DNA of 64,000 nt from Thiomicrospira sp. XS5 (GTDB lineage: Bacteria > Pseudomonadota > Gammaproteobacteria > Thiomicrospirales > Thiomicrospiraceae): the NCBI RefSeq assembly GCF_001507555.1, contig NZ_LQBO01000001.1:930001-994000 (forward strand). Reading direction: 5' to 3'. The stretch's first letter is position 1. Every line of letters begins with the position of its first letter. This document shows, one piece after another, positions 18,437 through 28,304 of the stretch. A model generated the notes under the pieces. The model saw only the letters and a list, made by a program, of their open reading frames with translations. It was not told the origin of the DNA and did not search any database. A program made the translations under genes and the position numbers.

Positions 18437-19384
18437 ATGCACTTGATACGGGGTTTACACAATTTGGATTCGGTTCGAGACGCGTTCCGTCAGGGCTGTG
18501 TGTTGACCATCGGCAATTTCGACGGCGTGCATCTCGGGCACCAGGCCATTTTGCAACAAGTGCAGGATTTGGCCAGCGCGAGCGGGTTGCCGTCGGTGGT
18601 CATGGTGTTTGAGCCTTTGCCCATCGAATATTTTGCGCCGCAATCGGCGCCGGTGCGTTTGATGAATTTGCGTGAAAAACTGGCCGCCTTTCAAGATTCC
18701 GATGTGGATTATGTCTTGGTGTGTCGTTTTGATGAAGCCTTTGCCGCTTGGACGGCCGACGATTTTGTTCAAAACCTGTTGGCGGAACGCTTGAATGTGC
18801 GCCATTTGGTGGTGGGGGACGATTTCCGATTCGGGTGTCAACGCCGCGGCAATTTCGAGTTTCTGGTGGCGCGAGGCAAGGAATTCGGGTTTGACGTCAC
18901 CGATGTGGCGACGTTTGAGGTCGGTGGCGAACGCGTCAGCAGTACGCGGGTCCGACAAGCCTTGGCACAGCACGACTTGCCGTTGGCCGGGCGCTTATTG
19001 GGGGGCGATTTTCGCTTTCAAGGCCGGGTGATTCACGGTCAGAAGCTGGGGCGTCAAATCGGGTTTCGAACCTTGAATCTGAATCCGAAACGCATCCAAA
19101 TGCCGTTGGAAGGGGTGTATGCCGTTAAAGTGAGCGGGTTGGCGGAGATGGATTGGCCCGGCGTCGCCAATATCGGTGTTCGGCCAACCGTTAACGGTTC
19201 GCGGCCGTCCATCGAAGTGCACTTGTTCGATTGGCAGAAAGAGGTTTACGGCGCGCACATCGGCGTTAAAATAGAGAGCTTCATTCGCTCCGAAATGAAG
19301 TTCGACTCGCTGGACGCCTTGACCGCACAAATTCAAAAAGACGCTCAAGTGGCGCGTACAATGCATGGTCTGAAAGACGATTGA
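18437..19384 (+). CDS. ribF: Bifunctional riboflavin kinase / FAD synthetase
   Basis: Makes FMN from riboflavin and FAD from FMN. It is 315 aa. The N-terminal adenylyltransferase domain (residues ~1-180) carries TIGNFDGVHLGHQAIL and SSTRVRQAL. The C-terminal kinase domain (residues ~185-310) begins FRFQGRVIHGQKLGRQIGF and contains GVANIGVRPTVNGSRPSIEV. ATG 18437 follows a TATAAT-containing stretch (about 18400). The gap to ileS is 57 bp; the murJ-ribF-ileS-lspA order is conserved in many Gammaproteobacteria. Confidence 0.96.
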   Translation: MHLIRGLHNLDSVRDAFRQGCVLTIGNFDGVHLGHQAILQQVQDLASASGLPSVVMVFEPLPIEYFAPQSAPVRLMNLREKLAAFQDSDVDYVLVCRFDEAFAAWTADDFVQNLLAERLNVRHLVVGDDFRFGCQRRGNFEFLVARGKEFGFDVTDVATFEVGGERVSSTRVRQALAQHDLPLAGRLLGGDFRFQGRVIHGQKLGRQIGFRTLNLNPKRIQMPLEGVYAVKVSGLAEMDWPGVANIGVRPTVNGSRPSIEVHLFDWQKEVYGAHIGVKIESFIRSEMKFDSLDALTAQIQKDAQVARTMHGLKDD

Positions 19385-19441
19385 GCGGTGTGAAACGCCG
19401 CTAAAACCGAATTTTTAAAAATCTAAACTGAAGTTATCGAC

Positions 19442-22273
19442 ATGACAAAAGATTACAAACCGACATTAAACTTACCCGAAACCGATTTCCCGATGCGCGG
19501 AAATTTGCCGAACCGGGAACCGAAACAGGTTGAACGTTGGATGCAGGTCGACCTGTATCGCAAGGTGCGTGAAACCATGGCGGGGCGTCCGAAGTTTATT
19601 TTGCATGACGGACCGCCGTATGCCAACGGCCAGATTCACATTGGCCATGCGGTGAATAAAGTGTTGAAGGATATGATCGTCAAATCCAAAGGCTTGAGCG
19701 GGTTTGATGCGCCTTATGTGCCGGGTTGGGACTGTCACGGGTTGCCGATTGAGCTGAATGTCGAGAAGAAGAAAGGCAAGGTCGGTCAGAAAATCGGTGC
19801 CACCGAATTCCGCCAGGCCTGCCGCGACTACGCTCAAAAGCAAGTCGATGCACAGATGACGGACTTCAAACGTCTGGGCGTTGTGGCGGATTGGGATCAA
19901 CCGTATTTGACCAAAGATTATCAGTTTGAAGCTAATGAAATCCGTGCTTTGGCGAAAATCGTTGAAAACGGCCATTTGATGAAAGGCACCAAGCCGGTTT
20001 ACTGGAGTGTCGGCGGGCATTCCGCTTTGGCGGAAGCCGAGGTGGAGTATGAGGACAAGCGTTCTCATGCCATTGATGTGCGATTCAAAGTATTGGATGA
20101 GGCCGCGTTCTTCGAACGTTGTCATCATGTGGAAGCGCAATTGGGCGAAGGGCCTTTGTCGGTGGTGATTTGGACCACGACGCCCTGGACCCTGCCGGCC
20201 AACCAGGCGGTCTCGATCAACCCGGAATTGGAATACGCCGTGGTGCAGGTCGAAGGCGAAAACGGGTCGGAGCGTCTGTTCCTGGCCGAAGCGCTTTTAA
20301 AAGACAGCATGGACAAATGGGGCTTCGAAAACTATCGCGTCATCGCTTATGGCCGTGGTGATCAGTTTGAGTTAATCCGTCTGCAACATCCGTTTTACGA
20401 CCGCATTGTCCCGTTGATTTTGGGCGACCATGTCACCACCGACGCCGGGACCGGTTGTGTACACACGGCGCCGGGGCACGGTCAGGAAGACTACGCGGTC
20501 GGCTTGAAATACGATTTGGAAGTGGATTGTCCGGTGGACGGTCGCGGTAACTATGTGTCGGGCACACCGTTGTTTGAAGGCGAGAACGTTCTCAAGGCCG
20601 ATGACCACGTGATTGAGGTGTTGCAAGAACATCAGGCGCTGGTCCATCACGAAGCGATTGTGCACAGTTATCCGCACTGCTGGCGAACCAAAACCCCGCT
20701 GATTTTCCGTGCGACTCCGCAATGGTTTATCAGTATGACCGAAGGCCATCTACGCGACCAGGCCATGGACGCTATCCAGAAAGTGGAATGGGTGCCGGAT
20801 TGGGGGAAAGCCCGTATCGAAGGGATGGTCGATGGCCGCCCGGATTGGTGTATTTCCCGTCAGCGTTTCTGGGGCGTGCCGATTCCGATTTTCATTCATA
20901 AGGCCACCGGCACCATGCACCCGAATACCGTCGAGATGATGGAAAAAGTGGCGCAAATGGTGGAAGAAAAATCCATTGATGCCTGGTATGACCTGGAGCC
21001 GGAGGTGTTGTTGGGCGTGGAGGCGGACGATTATGAAAAAGTCACCGACATTCTGGACGTTTGGTTCGATTCGGGGATTTCGCATTTCACCGTGCTGGAT
21101 CAGCGCGATGAATTGACGACGCCGGCGGATTTGTACTTGGAAGGGTCCGACCAACATCGTGGCTGGTTCCAGTCGTCTCTGTTGACGTCCTTAGCGATTC
21201 GTGGCAGCGCACCGTACAAGCAAGTGCTGACGCACGGCTTTACCGTGGATAAAGACGGCAAGAAAATGTCGAAGTCGAAAGGCAATGTCGTGGCACCGCA
21301 AGACATCGCCAATAAGTTTGGCGCCGATATTCTGCGCTTGTGGATTGCCGCGGCCGATTACCGTTATGAAATGACCGTGTCCGACGAAATCATTCAACGT
21401 ACGGCGGATGCTTATCGCCGTATTCGGAATACTTCGCGCTTCCTGTTAGCGAACCTGAACGGCTTCGATCCGAAAACCGATGCCGTGCCGTACGACGAAA
21501 TGTTGCCGTTGGATCAATGGGCCGTCGGTCAGGCGGCACAGATTCAACAGGAAGTGGAAGCGGCTTATGAGTCCTATCATTTCCACACCATTTATCAAGC
21601 GGTGACGCACTTCTGTTCGGTCGAACTGGGCGCATTCTATCTGGATGTCATCAAGGATCGCCAGTACACCTGTAAGGCGGACAGTTTGCCGCGACGTTCC
21701 GCGCAGACCGCCTTGTATCACATTGTGGAAGCCTTGACGCGTTGGATTGCACCGATTTTGAGTTTCACTGCCGAGGAAATTTGGCAGTCGTTACCGGGTG
21801 ACCGTTCCGACACCGTCTTTACCGAGCAGTGGTACGACGGCTTGACGGCATTGGACGAAACGCAACCGATGAATTCGGCCTATTGGGCGCGGATGATGGA
21901 CGTGCGTTCGGCGGTCGCCAAACAGTTGGAACAGCTGCGAAATGACGGTGTGGTGAAAGGGTCTTTGACCGCCGAAGTGACGCTGTATGCCGACGGCGAT
22001 CTGTTCGAGCAGATTCAAGCCTTGCAGGACGAATTGCGTTTTGTGTTGATTACCTCTTACGCCATTGTGAAACCGGCGTCGGAAAAAACCGATACCGCCG
22101 TCACCACCGATGTGGATGGCTTGTGGGTGGATGCCGGAGCGGCCGATAAACCGAAATGCGGCCGTTGCTGGCACCATCGTGAGGATGTCGGTTCGCACAG
22201 TGAAGACGAGGATTTGTGTCAACGTTGTATCGATAATGTCTATGGCGAAGGGGAGCAACGTCAGTTTGCTTAA
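19442..22273 (+). CDS. ileS: Isoleucyl-tRNA synthetase
   Basis: Charges tRNA-Ile and edits Val-tRNA. It is 943 aa, as expected for a bacterial class-I IleRS. The HIGH motif is in [14 protein letters not shown] (residues ~59-72). The editing domain includes [17 protein letters not shown]. The KMSKS loop is in [11 protein letters not shown] (about residue 608). The C-terminal zinc finger has CGRCWHH and CQRCIDN. It is cotranscribed with ribF and followed by a palindromic hairpin and lspA. A nine-of-ten palindrome copy (CCAGGCCTGC, 19813-19822) is inside. Confidence 0.98.
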   Translation: MTKDYKPTLNLPETDFPMRGNLPNREPKQVERWMQVDLYRKVRETMAGRPKFILHDGPPYANGQIHIGHAVNKVLKDMIVKSKGLSGFDAPYVPGWDCHGLPIELNVEKKKGKVGQKIGATEFRQACRDYAQKQVDAQMTDFKRLGVVADWDQPYLTKDYQFEANEIRALAKIVENGHLMKGTKPVYWSVGGHSALAEAEVEYEDKRSHAIDVRFKVLDEAAFFERCHHVEAQLGEGPLSVVIWTTTPWTLPANQAVSINPELEYAVVQVEGENGSERLFLAEALLKDSMDKWGFENYRVIAYGRGDQFELIRLQHPFYDRIVPLILGDHVTTDAGTGCVHTAPGHGQEDYAVGLKYDLEVDCPVDGRGNYVSGTPLFEGENVLKADDHVIEVLQEHQALVHHEAIVHSYPHCWRTKTPLIFRATPQWFISMTEGHLRDQAMDAIQKVEWVPDWGKARIEGMVDGRPDWCISRQRFWGVPIPIFIHKATGTMHPNTVEMMEKVAQMVEEKSIDAWYDLEPEVLLGVEADDYEKVTDILDVWFDSGISHFTVLDQRDELTTPADLYLEGSDQHRGWFQSSLLTSLAIRGSAPYKQVLTHGFTVDKDGKKMSKSKGNVVAPQDIANKFGADILRLWIAAADYRYEMTVSDEIIQRTADAYRRIRNTSRFLLANLNGFDPKTDAVPYDEMLPLDQWAVGQAAQIQQEVEAAYESYHFHTIYQAVTHFCSVELGAFYLDVIKDRQYTCKADSLPRRSAQTALYHIVEALTRWIAPILSFTAEEIWQSLPGDRSDTVFTEQWYDGLTALDETQPMNSAYWARMMDVRSAVAKQLEQLRNDGVVKGSLTAEVTLYADGDLFEQIQALQDELRFVLITSYAIVKPASEKTDTAVTTDVDGLWVDAGAADKPKCGRCWHHREDVGSHSEDEDLCQRCIDNVYGEGEQRQFA

Positions 22274-22298
22274 AATCGGCCAGGCCTGGTCGGTTTCA
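22272..22298 (+). terminator. Palindromic hairpin between ileS and lspA
   Basis: AAAATCGG + CCAGGCCTGG + TCGGTTT overlaps the ileS stop. Including G-T pairs, the stem reaches about 12 bp around the CCAGGCCTGG core (22280-22289). The T-tract is short (TTT), so attenuation or mRNA processing is as likely as termination. Confidence 0.4.
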
Positions 22299-22315
22299 CC
22301 ATTCGACGTATCGTT

Positions 22316-22840
22316 ATGACGCATCCCGTTACTCTTTCCCAATCGGCGCTGAAAACGCTGTGGCTCGCTGTTGTGCTGCTGGTGTTGGATCAGTTGACTA
22401 AATACTGGGCCAATACCGGTTTGACACTGGGCGAGCCGGTGGCGATTCTGCCGCATTTGAACTTCACGCTGGTCTATAACTACGGCGCAGCCTTCAGTTT
22501 TCTGGCGGATATGGGCGGCTGGCAACGCTGGCTGTTCACCGGATTGGCGCTGGGGGTCAGCGGCGCGTTGCTTTTCTGGCTGTCAAAATTGCCGAAGGTG
22601 TGGAGTGCGGAAACCGTTGGCATCAATCTGATTTTGAGTGGTGCCGTCGGTAATGTCATTGACCGGATTCTGTTCGGTCGGGTGACCGACTTCGTCGACT
22701 TCTATATTGGTTCCTGGCATTACGCCACCTTTAATGTGGCCGATATGGCGATTAATATCGGGGCGGGATTATTGATTCTGTCCGAATTTTGGTTAAAGCC
22801 GAGACGTGAAAAGCGCGCCGTGCAACGCGACGAATCTTAA
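22316..22840 (+). CDS. lspA: Lipoprotein signal peptidase
   Basis: Inner-membrane aspartic protease that cleaves prolipoproteins at the lipobox Cys. It is 174 aa with four membrane segments. The catalytic Asp residues lie in GAVGNVIDRILFGRVTDFVD and FNVADMAINIG. DQLTKYWA near the N-terminus and NYGAAFSFL are also family motifs. It follows ileS by 42 bp. The ispH and fkpB genes that often come next are absent here. Confidence 0.96.
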   Translation: MTHPVTLSQSALKTLWLAVVLLVLDQLTKYWANTGLTLGEPVAILPHLNFTLVYNYGAAFSFLADMGGWQRWLFTGLALGVSGALLFWLSKLPKVWSAETVGINLILSGAVGNVIDRILFGRVTDFVDFYIGSWHYATFNVADMAINIGAGLLILSEFWLKPRREKRAVQRDES

Positions 22841-22887
22841 GCCTTTCCTCTTTCAATTCTTTTCCTAGTCTTTTAGTGATGTCAGTC

Positions 22888-23043
22888 TTACGTCTTCGGT
22901 GACGATTGGGTTTGCTGCGCCTGTTGCTTGGCTTTTTCGGATTTTTCCAGTTGATTGGCGAGTTTGGTCAGGCGGCTTTGTAGCTTCCAGAATAAGTAGG
23001 CCGGTTGTTCGCACACATCGGGTTTGGGTGTTTTGAGCATGTC
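22888..23043 (-). CDS. Possible small protein, Gln/Lys-rich
   Basis: A 51-codon frame starting at ATG 23043 (LKTPKPDVCEQPAYLFWKLQ) and ending in a Gln/Lys/Ser-rich tail. An upstream in-frame ATG at 23085 would overlap a TATAAT hexamer on the minus strand, which instead could be the promoter. The composition looks protein-like, with a short amphipathic helix (SRLTKLANQLEKSEKAKQQ). There is no family match from memory. It is between lspA and mltB with no other role for the gap; existence is uncertain. Confidence 0.4.
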   Translation of the reverse strand, partial: DMLKTPKPDVCEQPAYLFWKLQSRLTKLANQLEKSEKAKQQAQQTQSSPKT

Positions 23044-23143
23044 CGCTGACCTGTCTAACAGTTTGAAATGTCGTTTAAAGACCATTATAGCCGATTGCGA
23101 TAATTTACAATCAACCTGCTAAAGGTGTTGATGACTGTATCGA

Positions 23144-24367
23144 CTAACGAACGGTTTTCTGTAAGATTTTCAGCATGCGATAGGATGGATAGCCGTCGGC
23201 CGGCAAGCCATTTTGCAGTTGGAAAGCGCGCAGAGCGCTGCGGGTTTTGCTGCCGGCAATGCCGTCGATCTTACCGATGTCTTCGCCGGCCAGGGCTAAG
23301 CGTTCTTGCAGCTCTTTGATTTGGTCGCGGGTGAGCGACTTATCGTCTTTCGGGGCGGTTTTGCTCAGTGGCGGGCGCCCGACGATCCGGTCCGCCAAGT
23401 GGCCGACGGCGAGAGCATAACTGTCGGAACGGTTCCAACGTTTGATGACGTCGAAGTTATCGAAGACCAAAAACGCCGGGCCGCGATAGTCGTATGGCAA
23501 GAGCAGGGCGGCTTCCATGTCCGCTTTCGGTAACGGGCGACCATCCGCCAGTTTTAAACCGAGTTGCCGCCATTCATCCAGCGGGCGCTTGGTACGACCA
23601 TCGGCCAGCCCTAAATCAAAGGCTTCCGGTAAGGTGACTTCCCGTCCCCAGTTTTCTTCACGCTGCCAACCCAGTTCATTCAGAAAGTTCCCCATTGAAT
23701 AGAAGACGTCCGGCAGGCTGTTCCAAAGGTCGCGTTTGCCGGAGTTGTCGGCATCCACGGCGTATCGTAAATAATTGCTGGGCATGAATTGGCATTGTCC
23801 CATGGCACCGGCCCAAGAGCCTTTCATTTGCGCGGGATCAATATGACCTTGGTCGATAATGCGCAAAGCGGCCATGAGTTCTCGTTGAAAAAATTCGGAG
23901 CGACGGCGGTCATAGGATAAGGTGGCCAGGGATTCGATAATCGGGGTGTTGCCGGTGTAACCGCCGAAATTGGTTTCCATGCCCCAGAAGGCGATTAGAA
24001 AACGCCCGGGCACCCCGTATTCACGCGTGACTTCTTGCAATTGGGGTTTGTATTTTTCATACAGTTTTTGGCCGGTTTCAATGCGCCAGTCGGTGACGGC
24101 ACGGTTAAAGTATTGCCAGAAGGTGCGAGTAAATTCCGGTTGACGGCGATCCAATTCCAGCACACGCTCATTCAAATGCACATTTTTGAAAGCTTGATTC
24201 AGGGTCTGTTGGGAAATGCCGTCCTGGCGGGCCTGTTTTTTGAAGCCTTTTAGCCAGGCCTGAAAATCGGCTTCGGATTGAGGCGGTGGCTCATAGGCCA
24301 TGGCCGGCGACTGTGCCAGCAGAAAGGATACAAAAACCGTGAAAAAAAGTCGTGTGATGTGTGTCAT
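23144..24367 (-). CDS. MltB-family lytic murein transglycosylase with peptidoglycan-binding domain
   Basis: Cleaves the glycan strand between MurNAc and GlcNAc, leaving 1,6-anhydro ends. It is 407 aa. The signal peptide ends ...QSPAMA (residue 24) with no lipobox Cys, so it is a soluble periplasmic form rather than a lipoprotein. The SLT_2 domain (residues ~30-325) holds the catalytic Glu131 in AFWGMETNFGGYTG and the family stretch GSWAGAMGQCQFMPSNYLRY. A C-terminal PG_binding_1 domain (residues ~345-405) contains IKELQERLALAGED and GIAGSKTRSALRAFQ. It is divergent from rlmKL. A nine-of-ten palindrome copy (24254-24263) reads Gln-Ala-Trp. Confidence 0.92.
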   Translation of the reverse strand: MTHITRLFFTVFVSFLLAQSPAMAYEPPPQSEADFQAWLKGFKKQARQDGISQQTLNQAFKNVHLNERVLELDRRQPEFTRTFWQYFNRAVTDWRIETGQKLYEKYKPQLQEVTREYGVPGRFLIAFWGMETNFGGYTGNTPIIESLATLSYDRRRSEFFQRELMAALRIIDQGHIDPAQMKGSWAGAMGQCQFMPSNYLRYAVDADNSGKRDLWNSLPDVFYSMGNFLNELGWQREENWGREVTLPEAFDLGLADGRTKRPLDEWRQLGLKLADGRPLPKADMEAALLLPYDYRGPAFLVFDNFDVIKRWNRSDSYALAVGHLADRIVGRPPLSKTAPKDDKSLTRDQIKELQERLALAGEDIGKIDGIAGSKTRSALRAFQLQNGLPADGYPSYRMLKILQKTVR

Positions 24368-24517
24368 AAAAAAATCATAAGCCGGTGTTCAAATGTGCAT
24401 TCTTGTTTATAAATTGTATATAAGTGCGCTCTAATAATGTCGTCACAGGGTGGCCATTTTACTAAAGTGACTTGTCGTAATGCAGTAAAATAACGTTTTT
24501 GTCGATAGGTAATTTCA

Positions 24518-26734
24518 ATGTGTCGTTTTTTTGCAACGTCTCCGCCGGGTTTGAACGAGCTGCTTCGTGAAGAGTTGACCCGTTTTGGCGCGGAAAACAT
24601 CAAAGTTCAGCCAACAGGCGCGACCTTTGAAGGGCCTCTGGACGTAGGCTACCGAACTTGTCTTTGGTCGCGTTTGGCCAATCGGGTCTATTATGTGCTG
24701 CTGGAAACCGAGGTGCCGAATCAGGAAGCCTTGAGCGGCCTGGTAGCGTCCATCGATTGGATTCAGCATGTGGCGCAAGACGGCACCTTTGCGGTGTCCT
24801 TCACCGGGAAAGGATTGGGCATCGAGCACAGCCATTACGGTGCGCTGAAAATCAAAGACGGCATCGTCGATTATTTTCGCGAACGTTATCAAACACGTCC
24901 GTCGGTGGATGCGACCACGCCGGACATTCGCGTACACGGTCACGTCAATCGCAACCATTTGACGTTGAGTTTGGACTTGGCCGGTTACAGTTTGCACCAG
25001 CGCGGCTATCGCGAAGGCATGCAGGTGACGGCTCCGTTGAAAGAAAATGTCGCGGCGGCGATTTTGATGCGGGCCAATTGGCCGGAAATCGCCCAACGGG
25101 GTGGTTCGCTGTATGACCCCTTGTGCGGTTCCGGTACCTTCCTGGTTGAAGCGGCGATGATGGCGTCCGATGCGGCACCAGGCCTGGCCAAATCCGGTGA
25201 AATGCTATTGAACTATTGGCGAGGGCACGACGAAGTCCTGTGGGAAAACCTGGTCGAGGAAGCCGAACAACGCGAAACCGACGGTTTGCGTCAGTTGCCG
25301 ATGATTTATGGCTCGGACATTTCGCATAAGTCCTTGGACATTGCTCGCGAAGCCATTCAAGCGGCCGGTTATGACGATGTGATTGAAATCAAACAAATGA
25401 GCGTTGAGCAGGGACGAAAATGGGGCGATTGGCCGACCGGCTTGATTGTGACCAACCCGCCGTATGGGGAACGCTTGAGCGATGAAGAGTCGGTCAAGCA
25501 GATTTACATGCAACTGGGCGAGTACCTGAAGTCGGAATTCAAAGATTGGAAAGCGGCGGTGTTGACGTGCAATACCGAGTTGGGCATGTACCTGGGCATT
25601 AAGGCGAAACGTTCGCACGACTTTTACAACGGCGCCATGGCGTGTCGTTTGTTCCGTTTTGATTTGGACGAAAGTTTATTTCGCCAACCGGCCTTGCAGG
25701 TCAAGTCGGATTTGGTGTCTCAAGTCCGACGTTTGCAACCGGAGTTGGCGGCGTCCGATAACGCGCGCATGGTGGCCAACCGCATCCGCAAGAATATGAA
25801 AGGGCTGAAAAGCTGGGTGAAGCAGCAGGACATTCAAGCCTACCGCGTTTACGATGCCGACATCCCGGAATACGCCCTGGCGATTGATTTGTACGATACG
25901 CTGGAAAGCGGTTTGTGGGTGGTGGTGGCTGAATACGCGCCGCCGAAAACCGTTAACCCGACCAAAGCGAAGCGCCGTTTATACGAGGCCTTGTCGGTGT
26001 TGCCCGAGGTGTTCGATGTGGCCGCGGAGCGCATTATTTTCAAAGTGCGCAGTCAGCAAAAAGGCCAGGATCAGTACGAAAAAATGGACGAGCAGAAAGC
26101 CTTTTTCACCGTGCTGGAAAACCAAACCAAAATCCGCGTCAACTTCACCGATTATCTGGACACCGGTTTGTTTCTAGACCACCGGGACGTGCGCCGGGAA
26201 GTGGCGAAGCTGGCCAGTGGAAAACGTTTGTTGAACCTGTTCTGTTACACGGCCAGCGCCACGGCGGAAGCCGTCAAAGCCGGTTGTAAAGGCAGTTTGA
26301 GTTTGGATATGTCGAAAACCTATTTGTATTGGGCCAAGCACAATTTCATGTGCAACGACATTGATGAACGACAGCACCGTTTGCAGCAGGAAAATGTGCT
26401 GGAATGGCTGGAAAAGCAAACCGATGGTTCGTCTAAAGCGCCGTCCGAGACCTTTGATGTGATTTTCCTGGACCCGCCATCGTTTTCGACGTCCAAGCGC
26501 ATGGAAGGCACCTTGGACATTCAGCGTGATCATGTGGATTTAATTCGCAAAACCTTGACGCTGTTGGCACCGGGCGGGCGTTTGGTGTTCTCGAACAATC
26601 TGCGCAAGTTCAAGCTGGATCAAGCGGCATTTGCCGACGATTGGGCCATTGAAAACATCACTCAGCGCACCTTGCCGAAAGACTTTGCACGTAACCCAAA
26701 AATCCACCAGGCCTGGGTGTTTTCGGCGAAATGA
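24518..26734 (+). CDS. rlmL: 23S rRNA (G2445-N2)/(G2069-N7) methyltransferase RlmKL
   Basis: Fused enzyme that methylates two guanines of 23S rRNA. It is 738 aa. Order: ferredoxin-like/THUMP region (residues ~1-160, begins CRFFATSPPGLNELLREEL), RlmL methyltransferase (YDPLCGSGTFLVEAAM; catalytic TNPPYGERL), then the RlmK methyltransferase (RLLNLFCYTASATAEAVKAG; VIFLDPPSFSTSKRM). Two CCAGGCCTGG copies lie inside: 25178-25187 (Pro-Gly-Leu) and 26707-26716 (Gln-Ala-Trp near the C-terminus). It is divergent from mltB and monocistronic by appearance. Confidence 0.95.
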   Translation: MCRFFATSPPGLNELLREELTRFGAENIKVQPTGATFEGPLDVGYRTCLWSRLANRVYYVLLETEVPNQEALSGLVASIDWIQHVAQDGTFAVSFTGKGLGIEHSHYGALKIKDGIVDYFRERYQTRPSVDATTPDIRVHGHVNRNHLTLSLDLAGYSLHQRGYREGMQVTAPLKENVAAAILMRANWPEIAQRGGSLYDPLCGSGTFLVEAAMMASDAAPGLAKSGEMLLNYWRGHDEVLWENLVEEAEQRETDGLRQLPMIYGSDISHKSLDIAREAIQAAGYDDVIEIKQMSVEQGRKWGDWPTGLIVTNPPYGERLSDEESVKQIYMQLGEYLKSEFKDWKAAVLTCNTELGMYLGIKAKRSHDFYNGAMACRLFRFDLDESLFRQPALQVKSDLVSQVRRLQPELAASDNARMVANRIRKNMKGLKSWVKQQDIQAYRVYDADIPEYALAIDLYDTLESGLWVVVAEYAPPKTVNPTKAKRRLYEALSVLPEVFDVAAERIIFKVRSQQKGQDQYEKMDEQKAFFTVLENQTKIRVNFTDYLDTGLFLDHRDVRREVAKLASGKRLLNLFCYTASATAEAVKAGCKGSLSLDMSKTYLYWAKHNFMCNDIDERQHRLQQENVLEWLEKQTDGSSKAPSETFDVIFLDPPSFSTSKRMEGTLDIQRDHVDLIRKTLTLLAPGGRLVFSNNLRKFKLDQAAFADDWAIENITQRTLPKDFARNPKIHQAWVFSAK

Positions 26735-26755
26735 AGGTTCTCTAGAACCAAAAGC

Positions 26756-26769
26756 TTGATTTACATTAA
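26756..26769. promoter_or_regulatory. Candidate FNR/Anr box upstream of hemN
   Basis: TTGAT-TTAC-ATTAA matches the FNR consensus TTGAT-N4-ATCAA at nine of ten positions. It is centred 113 bp before the hemN ATG and about 58 bp before a start predicted from the TAGAAT at 26809-26814. hemN is oxygen-regulated by FNR/Anr in several proteobacteria. Confidence 0.45.
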
Positions 26770-26786
26770 GTCTGGTGAGCGTCGTC

Positions 26787-26807
26787 GGGCGTGCGCCCCT
26801 TTTTTTG
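26787..26807 (+). terminator. Short terminator after rlmL
   Basis: GGGC-GTGC-GCCC followed by C and T8: a 4-bp GC stem with a clean T-tract, between rlmL and hemN. It ends just before the hemN -10-like TAGAAT. Confidence 0.5.
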
Positions 26808-26875
26808 TTAGAATGCCGCGGTACCGTCTCTGATGATGGCGGCCGCCCGTAACGATAATGCCATAGGAACCCCGC

Positions 26876-28258
26876 ATGGAACAGAGTATTCGATTCGACG
26901 AAGATTTGATTAAGCGTTATAACCAGTCCGGGCCGAGGTACACCTCGTATCCGACGGCGGTGCAGTTTGACGAATCGTTCGGCATTCCCGAGTATCAGGC
27001 CGCGGCCGAGCGCAGTAATGCCTCGGATCGTAATCTATCGTTGTATTTTCATATTCCGTTTTGCGATACGGTGTGTTTTTTCTGCGCCTGCAACAAGGTT
27101 TGGACGCGGGACCGCAGCAAAACCACGCCTTACCTAGACCGCTTGTACCGCGAAATCGAAATGCAATCCAAGCTGTTCGATCCGAACCGTAAGGTGGACC
27201 AATTGCACTGGGGCGGCGGTACGCCGACCTTCATCAATATGGATGAAATGCGCGAGCTGATGACGGTGACGCGCCAGCACTTTAATCTTCATGATGACGA
27301 TTCCGGTGAATATTCGATTGAAATCGACCCGCGTGAAGCGAATAAAGAATCCGTCAAGTTATTGCGTGACCTGGGCTTTAACCGTATGAGCCTTGGCGTG
27401 CAGGATTTTGACCCGAAAGTGCAGAAGGCGGTGAATCGTATTCAGACCGAAGCCCAAACCTTTGAAGTGTTGGAAGGTGCGCGGGAAGCCGGGTTTATGT
27501 CGGTGAACGTGGACTTGATTTACGGTTTGCCGCATCAGACCGAAGCCGGCTTTATGGCAACTCTGGACAAGGTCTTGGCGGTGGAGCCGGATCGTTTCTC
27601 GGTCTTCAATTATGCCCATATGCCGAGCATGTTCCCGACCCAGAAAAAAATGAATGAAGCCGATATGCCATCGCCGGATGAAAAACTGGCGATTTTGCAT
27701 GCCACCACAAATCGACTGCTGGAGGCCGGTTATGTCTATATCGGTATGGATCATTTCGCCAAGCCGGACGACGAGTTGGCGGTGGCGCAGCGCAACGAAA
27801 CCCTGTATCGGAATTTCCAGGGCTATTCCACGCATGCTGAATGCGATTTGGTTGGCATGGGCGCGACGTCGATTTCGTTGATCAATAACACCTATGCGCA
27901 GAACTACAAGTCGTTAAACGACTATTATGCGGCGATCGATGCCGGGCACTTGGCGGTGTTCCGTGGCGTGACCTTGACCGAAGACGATGAGTTGAGACGG
28001 GATGTGATTACCCGTTTGATCAGCCACTTCCATTTGAATTTTGCCAAGGTCGAGCAGCAGTGGGGCATTGTCTTTAACGAATATTTCGAGCAAGCGCTGC
28101 CGAGATTGGCGCCGATGGTGGAAGACGGTTTGATCGAGTTGACGGAAACGGATTTATACGTCACCGCCGCCGGGCGTTTGCTGATTCGCAATATCTGTAT
28201 GGTGTTTGACGCCTATTTGAAGCCGGGGACTCAAAACCGCTTTTCCAAAGTAATTTAA
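26876..28258 (+). CDS. hemN: Oxygen-independent coproporphyrinogen III oxidase (radical SAM)
   Basis: Decarboxylates coproporphyrinogen III to protoporphyrinogen IX in haem synthesis without oxygen. It is 460 aa, as in E. coli HemN. The start RYNQSGPRYTSYPTAVQF is diagnostic. The [4Fe-4S] motif is CDTVCFFCAC (Cys63, Cys67, Cys70, with Cys72). HWGGGTPTF and SLGVQDFDPKVQKAVNR follow, and the HemN C-terminal domain ends the protein. A candidate FNR box upstream supports expression at low oxygen. It is converging with the HDOD gene. Confidence 0.97.
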   Translation: MEQSIRFDEDLIKRYNQSGPRYTSYPTAVQFDESFGIPEYQAAAERSNASDRNLSLYFHIPFCDTVCFFCACNKVWTRDRSKTTPYLDRLYREIEMQSKLFDPNRKVDQLHWGGGTPTFINMDEMRELMTVTRQHFNLHDDDSGEYSIEIDPREANKESVKLLRDLGFNRMSLGVQDFDPKVQKAVNRIQTEAQTFEVLEGAREAGFMSVNVDLIYGLPHQTEAGFMATLDKVLAVEPDRFSVFNYAHMPSMFPTQKKMNEADMPSPDEKLAILHATTNRLLEAGYVYIGMDHFAKPDDELAVAQRNETLYRNFQGYSTHAECDLVGMGATSISLINNTYAQNYKSLNDYYAAIDAGHLAVFRGVTLTEDDELRRDVITRLISHFHLNFAKVEQQWGIVFNEYFEQALPRLAPMVEDGLIELTETDLYVTAAGRLLIRNICMVFDAYLKPGTQNRFSKVI

Positions 28259-28265
28259 GACTTGA

Positions 28266-28299
28266 TTTAAGTCGCCCAGTTCTTTTGGAGCGACTTGAA
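28266..28299. terminator. Stem-loop between hemN and HDOD gene
   Basis: TTTAAGTCGC and GCGACTTGAA form a 10-bp stem (one G-T pair) around a 14-base loop in the 46-bp gap between two converging genes. No long T-tract follows on either strand, so it may be a weak or Rho-assisted terminator. Confidence 0.5.
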
Positions 28300-28304
28300 T
28301 TGCG

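Noticed and set aside
21791-22525. A 244-codon minus-strand frame over the ileS end and lspA
   Set aside because: Long, but fully antisense to two well-supported genes and without recognisable domains.
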